Source of the DNA: Pseudomonadota bacterium
Lineage (GTDB): Bacteria > Pseudomonadota > Alphaproteobacteria > Rhizobiales > Xanthobacteraceae
DNA: 9,567 nucleotides
Direction of reading: 5' to 3'
Assembly (NCBI GenBank): GCA_023391175.1
Contig: JAEWBL010000014.1
Span: 1 to 9,567 of the forward strand
This document shows positions 6,451 through 9,567 of this stretch, piece after piece (positions within the stretch are counted from its first letter, which is position 1; each line of letters starts with the position of its first letter). The position numbers and the translations under genes were made by a program. The notes under the pieces are model-generated. The model saw only the letters and a program-made list of their open reading frames with translations, searched no databases and was not told the DNA's origin.

Positions 6451-7782
6451 TCAGTTGAGCTGGGCGCCGAGCGCGTTGAGCGCGGCGCGGACATCGGAGC
6501 CGGACGGCAGGGCCGCCGGATCGTCGCAGAGCTGGTCAGCAACAAGGCCCATGGCCTGGCCGTAGCCGAAGCACTGGGCGGTGACGCGGGCCGAGGCCAT
6601 GGCCTCGTGCTCGGCCGAGAGGCAGCGCCCGGCCATCACGAGGCCCGTACCGGTGGCGGGCAGGAAGCAGCCGAGGGGGATCTCGTAATAATCGTCGAGA
6701 ATCCAGTGCAGCTTGGGCTTCTCGCCGGAATGCAGCTCGATGGGCCAGGGCGAGCGGCAGATGCCGTCGGCGCGCTTGCGGGCGGAGGTGACGTCCTCGT
6801 TCTTCAGGAGGTCGCGGCCGACGATCTGCCACGTCTGGCGCACGCCCACCTGCACGCCGGTGTCGTTGACAAAGGAGGCCTCGCAGCCGGCGATGTGATC
6901 GCGGATGAAGCGGGCGTATTCGCGCACCTGCTTGCGCCCCTCGAACTCCGCCTCGCTGAGGTCGGCGGCGCGGGTGGCGTCCAGCTCGCGCCCGTCCGCG
7001 CCCATGATGCGCGTGGCGTTGCAGATCAGCTCGCCGGGACGGGGCGTCGGGAAGAGAAAGATCTTGGCGCGCGGCAGGCGGTAGTCGCCCGAAGCGTTCA
7101 ACGCCTGGATGAGCTTCATCACCCGCTCGTCGAGGATGGAATCCGGCCCGTTGGCGGCGAGGAAGCGCGCCATGTCCACACCGAGGATGCGGAAGATCAT
7201 GGTCGGGTTCTGGATGGCGCCATCACGTCCCTTGGTGAGCGCCCGGCCCGCCATGGCCGCCACGTCCGCATCGCCGGAGGCGTCCACGGTGATCTTCGCA
7301 CGCACCTCCAGCGGCCCCTGCTTGGTGAAGGCGGTGACACCGCGCACATGGTCGCCCTCGGCAAGAACGCCGGTGACGGTGACGTGGTAGAGCACCCGGA
7401 TATTGCCCTCGGCCCCGAGCAGCGCATCGCCCGCCTCGCGCCAGACGAGGGGATCGTGGACGCGCACATAGGTCTTGCCATACTGCACCGGGCCGGTGAG
7501 GCCGCCGCGGGCCTCCATGGCGGCGATGAACTCATCCACGAAGCCGTGCACCACCTGCTCCGGCTCGGCGTTGCGGCGGTCGGATGCGGCATAGAGGCCG
7601 CAGATGGTGCCGGAGAGGCCGGCCACCGCCGCGCCACCGCTGAAGCCATAGCGCTCCAGAAGGATCACGCGCCGGCCGCGCCGCGCAGCCGCCACCGCGC
7701 AGGCCAGCCCGGCAGCACCGCCACCGACCACCAGCACATCCGTTTCCAGAACCTCCGCGGGCCTCGCGTCGCGCATTTCCAC
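6451..7782 (-). CDS. FAD-dependent oxidoreductase (FAD_oxidored / PF12831-like)
   Basis: A 443-residue flavoprotein, probably cytoplasmic. The N-terminal Rossmann motif is V19-GGGAAGL with the ribose-binding Glu43 at the end of the second strand (LLERYGF), followed by SGGAAVAG. The second FAD motif is TVDASGDADVAAMAG (166-180). The C-terminal FAD-binding segment, ATGTGLVMAGRCLSAEHEA near 376-394 followed by GYGQAMG, is typical of the PF12831-like family. The electron acceptor and substrate are unknown; oxidation of a hydroxy acid or alcohol before or after the adjacent dehydratase would fit the context. It is first in the operon. The frame opens with GTG at 7782, but ATG at 7776 has GGGA nine bases upstream and is at least as likely. 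Residue numbers here count from the GTG. The stop is TGA at 6451-6453, 17 bases before the dehydratase ATG. Confidence 0.9.
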   Translation of the reverse strand: MEMRDARPAEVLETDVLVVGGGAAGLACAVAAARRGRRVILLERYGFSGGAAVAGLSGTICGLYAASDRRNAEPEQVVHGFVDEFIAAMEARGGLTGPVQYGKTYVRVHDPLVWREAGDALLGAEGNIRVLYHVTVTGVLAEGDHVRGVTAFTKQGPLEVRAKITVDASGDADVAAMAGRALTKGRDGAIQNPTMIFRILGVDMARFLAANGPDSILDERVMKLIQALNASGDYRLPRAKIFLFPTPRPGELICNATRIMGADGRELDATRAADLSEAEFEGRKQVREYARFIRDHIAGCEASFVNDTGVQVGVRQTWQIVGRDLLKNEDVTSARKRADGICRSPWPIELHSGEKPKLHWILDDYYEIPLGCFLPATGTGLVMAGRCLSAEHEAMASARVTAQCFGYGQAMGLVADQLCDDPAALPSGSDVRAALNALGAQLN

Positions 7783-7799
7783 CCATCCCGGTTTTTAGT

Positions 7800-7829
7800 T
7801 GTTAGCGCTATCATTTGTTAGCGCTAACC
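7800..7829. promoter_or_regulatory. Tandem LacI-family operators in the divergent gap
   Basis: Two copies of TGTTAGCGCTA occur at 7800-7810 and 7816-7826, exactly 16 bases apart. The right copy extends to a perfect 12-base palindrome, GTTAGCGCTAAC (7817-7828). The left copy, GTTAGCGCTATC (7801-7812), is symmetric except for one pair. A palindrome with a central CG step flanked by TTAG/CTAA is characteristic of LacI-family operators, and the divergent gene encodes such a protein. The sites cover the -10 and start region of the oxidoreductase operon and lie upstream of the regulator's own likely promoter, so strong repression of the operon with weaker autoregulation is expected. Binding is inferred; the repeat and symmetry are seen. 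Confidence 0.82.
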
Positions 7830-7844
7830 TGATCCGCTTGTCAA
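7815..7844 (-). promoter_or_regulatory. Operon promoter (minus strand) with consensus -35
   Basis: Reading leftward, a perfect TTGACA lies at 7844-7839. At 17 or 18 bases the next hexamer is CTAACA (7821-7816) or TAACAA (7820-7815), a poor -10, so the promoter may be weak or read by an alphaproteobacterial sigma factor with looser needs. Transcription would start near 7808, giving a leader of about 25-32 bases before the oxidoreductase. The proposed -10 overlaps the perfect palindrome at 7817-7828, and the second palindrome lies over the start site. This is the layout for repression by occlusion. Confidence 0.5.
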
Positions 7845-7865
7845 GCGACCGGCAGGCCATATGTT
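7838..7865 (+). promoter_or_regulatory. Candidate promoter for the LacI-family regulator
   Basis: TTGTCA (7838-7843, 5 of 6 to consensus) and TATGTT (7860-7865, 4 of 6) are 16 bases apart on the plus strand. The -35 overlaps the operon's TTGACA on the opposite strand within the 13-base palindrome CGCTTG-T-CAAGCG (7835-7847), so the two promoters would share one site back to back. If this promoter is used, transcription begins near 7872 and the regulator must start downstream of the ATG at 7861, for example at the ATG at 7876 or 7894. Confidence 0.35.
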
Positions 7866-8946
7866 GGCTGGGGATATGGGGGCGGAATCGGCGATGCGGC
7901 AGAAGCGGGGGGGACGGGCGGCAGGCGTCACCATGGAGGATGTGGCCCGCGTGGCGGGCGTGTCCGCCATGACGGTTTCGCGCGTGCTGCGCCAGCCGGC
8001 CCTCGTGAATGCCGATCTCAAGGCCCGCGTCGAAGCCGCGATCCGCGAGACTGGCTACATCTACAATCTCGTCGCCTCCTCCCTCGCCTCCCAGCGCAGC
8101 GGCATCATCGCGCTGATCCTGCCGACGGTGGCGTCATCCATCTTCACCGACAGCGTGAAGGGCGTTTCCGATGTCGCCCGCACCCACGGGGTGCAGATGA
8201 TCATGGCCGAGACGAACTATTCCCCGGCGGAGGAGGAAAAGGTGATCGAGGCGCTGCTGCGGCGCCGGCCGGACGGCTTCGTCATCGTCGGCGTCTCGCA
8301 TACGCGCACCACGCGGGCGCTGTTGGAGAAATCGGGCGTACCCGTGGTGGAGACGTGGGACAGCACGCAGACGCCCATCGACAGCCTCGTCGGGCTCTCC
8401 AATTTCGATGCCATGAAGGCCATGACCGAAGCGCTGGTGGTGCAGGGTTTCCGCCGCATCGCCTTTGTCGGCGCCGCGACGCGCGACCGCCGCGCCCAGA
8501 TGCGCGCCAAGGGCTATGAGGCCGCGATCGCCGGGGCCGGGCTCGGCGCGCCGCTAACCCTCAATGCGGACGATCTCACCAGCATGGATTGCGGTCGCAT
8601 CGTCGCCGAGCAGGTCGCAGCCCTGCGGCCCCGCCCCGATGCGTTGCTCTGCCTCAACGACGTGCTCGCTGCGGGCGCCCTGCTGGCGTTCCAGCGCATG
8701 GGCCTCGCCGTGCCCGGCGATATGGCCGTCGCGGGCTTCGGCGGGCTCGATTTTTCGAGCCACCTCAACCCCTCCCTGTCCACCGTGGACATCCCGCGCT
8801 ACGAGATGGGCCAGAAGGCGGCCGAGATGCTGCTCGGCCGCATTGCGGGCACAGCCGCGCGGGGTGGTACCTGCGAGGTGGGCTACCGCATCGTACTGCG
8901 CGAGAGCACCGGCGGAAGCCCCCCGGCGGAGAAGCGAACTTCCTGA
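7861..8946 (+). CDS. LacI-family transcriptional regulator, GntR(gluconate)-like
   Basis: Up to 361 residues. The helix-turn-helix is at 23-43 (VTMEDVARVAGVSAMTVSRVL), followed by the hinge helix near 69-80 (NLVASSLASQRS) and a periplasmic-binding-protein-like effector domain from about 82. Segments such as SHTRTTRALLEKSGVPVVE (146-164) and AVAGFGGLDF (289-298) closely follow my memory of E. coli GntR, the gluconate repressor, so a sugar acid is a reasonable effector guess. The start is uncertain: ATG at 7861, 7876 (GGGG just upstream) or 7894, all before the DNA-binding domain. The shortest gives 350 residues, close to usual LacI length. It is divergent from the oxidoreductase operon across two LacI-type palindromes, so it most likely represses that operon. 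The stop (8944-8946) is six bases from the convergent exporter stop. Confidence 0.93.
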   Translation: MLAGDMGAESAMRQKRGGRAAGVTMEDVARVAGVSAMTVSRVLRQPALVNADLKARVEAAIRETGYIYNLVASSLASQRSGIIALILPTVASSIFTDSVKGVSDVARTHGVQMIMAETNYSPAEEEKVIEALLRRRPDGFVIVGVSHTRTTRALLEKSGVPVVETWDSTQTPIDSLVGLSNFDAMKAMTEALVVQGFRRIAFVGAATRDRRAQMRAKGYEAAIAGAGLGAPLTLNADDLTSMDCGRIVAEQVAALRPRPDALLCLNDVLAAGALLAFQRMGLAVPGDMAVAGFGGLDFSSHLNPSLSTVDIPRYEMGQKAAEMLLGRIAGTAARGGTCEVGYRIVLRESTGGSPPAEKRTS

Positions 8947-8952
8947 TCGGGC

Positions 8953-9567
8953 CTATCGCGGTGGATCGACCCCGATCCAGTGGCGCACAACCGGCGGCGC
9001 ATCGCCCTGATGGAATGAAAGCACCTCGGCCTGCACGTCGGCGTCCGCATGGGACACCCGGCGATGCTGGCGCCGATGCTCGGCCCATGATTCCACCATG
9101 AACCATTCCAGCATCTCTTCGGGATCGGCGGAGTCCTCGCTGATGCCCCAGGCATAGGCTCCGTCCCGGCGCCGGGCGGCGGACAGACGCTCCAGCGCCT
9201 TCAGGAAGGCCTCCCGGTCCGCCCGCGCCACCCGATACTCGATCAGGATCAGCACAGGCCCCCGGTCGTTGGGGATCGGCTCGGCCATCGCGGGTTCCGG
9301 CCAGTGCATGGAGGGCGTCAGATCGGCCTCGCCCGCGGGCAGCGGCACCCGGTGCATGATGAGGCCAACCACCGCGAGGCCACCGGCCGCCATCACCAGC
9401 GCCACCTGCACACCCACCGCTTGCGCCACGAGGCCCCAGGCGATGCTGCCGCCCGCCATCGCGCCGTTGAAGACGGTGAGATAGACCGCCAGCGCCCGGC
9501 CCCGTACCCAATTGGGCAGGATGGCCTGGGCGGTGGCATTCAGCGTCGTCAGCGCGGTGATCCAGGC
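8953..9567 (-). CDS. MFS transporter (MFS_3/EntS-like), C-terminal part with fused soluble domain
   Basis: The frame stays open to the right edge, so only the last 204 residues are here; the 5' part lies beyond 9567. The visible part starts AWITALTTLNATAQAILPNW and continues VRGRALAVYLTVFNG, GSIAWGL and two hydrophobic stretches, matching the last helices of the MFS_3 (enterobactin-exporter-like) family. After a Pro-rich linker (about 75-103) comes a soluble domain of about 100 residues: VLILIEYRV (105-113), RRRDGAYAW (131-139) and SWAEHRRQHRR (159-169). This looks like the ferredoxin-like antibiotic-biosynthesis-monooxygenase-type tail that many MFS_3 proteins carry. Likely an inner-membrane exporter of small molecules; substrate unknown. 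The stop is TAG at 8953-8955, six bases from the convergent regulator stop. Confidence 0.85.
   Translation of the reverse strand, partial: AWITALTTLNATAQAILPNWVRGRALAVYLTVFNGAMAGGSIAWGLVAQAVGVQVALVMAAGGLAVVGLIMHRVPLPAGEADLTPSMHWPEPAMAEPIPNDRGPVLILIEYRVARADREAFLKALERLSAARRRDGAYAWGISEDSADPEEMLEWFMVESWAEHRRQHRRVSHADADVQAEVLSFHQGDAPPVVRHWIGVDPPR
8962..8979 (+). terminator. Hairpin just past the regulator stop
   Basis: TGGATCG (8962-8968) and CGATCCA (8973-8979) form a perfect 7-bp stem with a four-base loop, beginning 16 bases after the regulator stop and lying within the end of the convergent exporter gene. An overlapping alternative stem pairs GATCGGG (8945-8951) with CCCGATC (8971-8977). There is no T-run, so a role as the regulator's terminator is only possible, and the bases also serve as exporter codons. 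Confidence 0.28.

Noticed and set aside
4826..6565. 579-codon plus-strand frame opposite the dehydratase
   Set aside because: Low-complexity His/Gly/Asp-rich translation with no motifs; the minus-strand frame carries all IlvD/Edd catalytic motifs.
6607..7821. 404-codon plus-strand frame opposite the FAD oxidoreductase
   Set aside because: Antisense shadow; the minus strand carries clear FAD-binding motifs.

Overview
The window is GC-rich double-stranded bacterial DNA, with G or C at most third codon positions. Gene types (SulP/STAS transporter, DUF2165 membrane protein, LivK-type binding protein, MFS_3 exporter with a fused C-terminal domain) and codon use suggest a high-GC alphaproteobacterium, probably Hyphomicrobiales. 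That placement is inferred from style and was not searched. There are seven protein genes, the last cut by the right edge. I see no rRNA, tRNA, CRISPR array, insertion sequence or phage gene.

Left part (1-2842). Two minus-strand genes run leftward: an alpha/beta hydrolase (1832-2689) and then a SulP anion transporter with a C-terminal STAS domain (18-1811). A perfect small hairpin lies in the 20 bases between them. A 153-base divergent gap separates the hydrolase from a plus-strand DUF2165 four-helix membrane protein (2843-3337). The DUF2165 gene converges on the central operon, and two strong inverted repeats mark the meeting point (3303-3330 and 3346-3382).

Central part (3411-8946). This is the most coherent unit. 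A minus-strand operon encodes, in order of transcription, an FAD-dependent oxidoreductase (7782-6451), an IlvD/Edd-type dehydratase (6433-4739) and a periplasmic Peripla_BP_6 binding protein (4664-3411). It is divergent from a LacI-family regulator (7861-8946) whose sequence resembles the gluconate repressor GntR of E. coli. The 78-base divergent gap holds a perfect TTGACA -35 for the operon and two copies of a LacI-type palindrome (TGTTAGCGCTA, 16 bases apart) over the expected -10 and start site. The simplest reading is an inducible operon for uptake and oxidation/dehydration of a sugar-acid-like or other hydroxy-acid substrate, repressed by the divergent regulator. The substrate cannot be read from the sequence. 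The binding protein has no permease or ATPase genes within the window.

Right edge (8953-9567). The C-terminal part of an MFS_3-type exporter ends six bases from the regulator's stop, on the opposite strand.

The least ordinary item is the dehydratase. It keeps the three Fe-S cysteines, the Asp-Lys pair and the catalytic serine of the IlvD/Edd family, but has Phe where the family's metal-binding Glu (PGMPE motif) should be.
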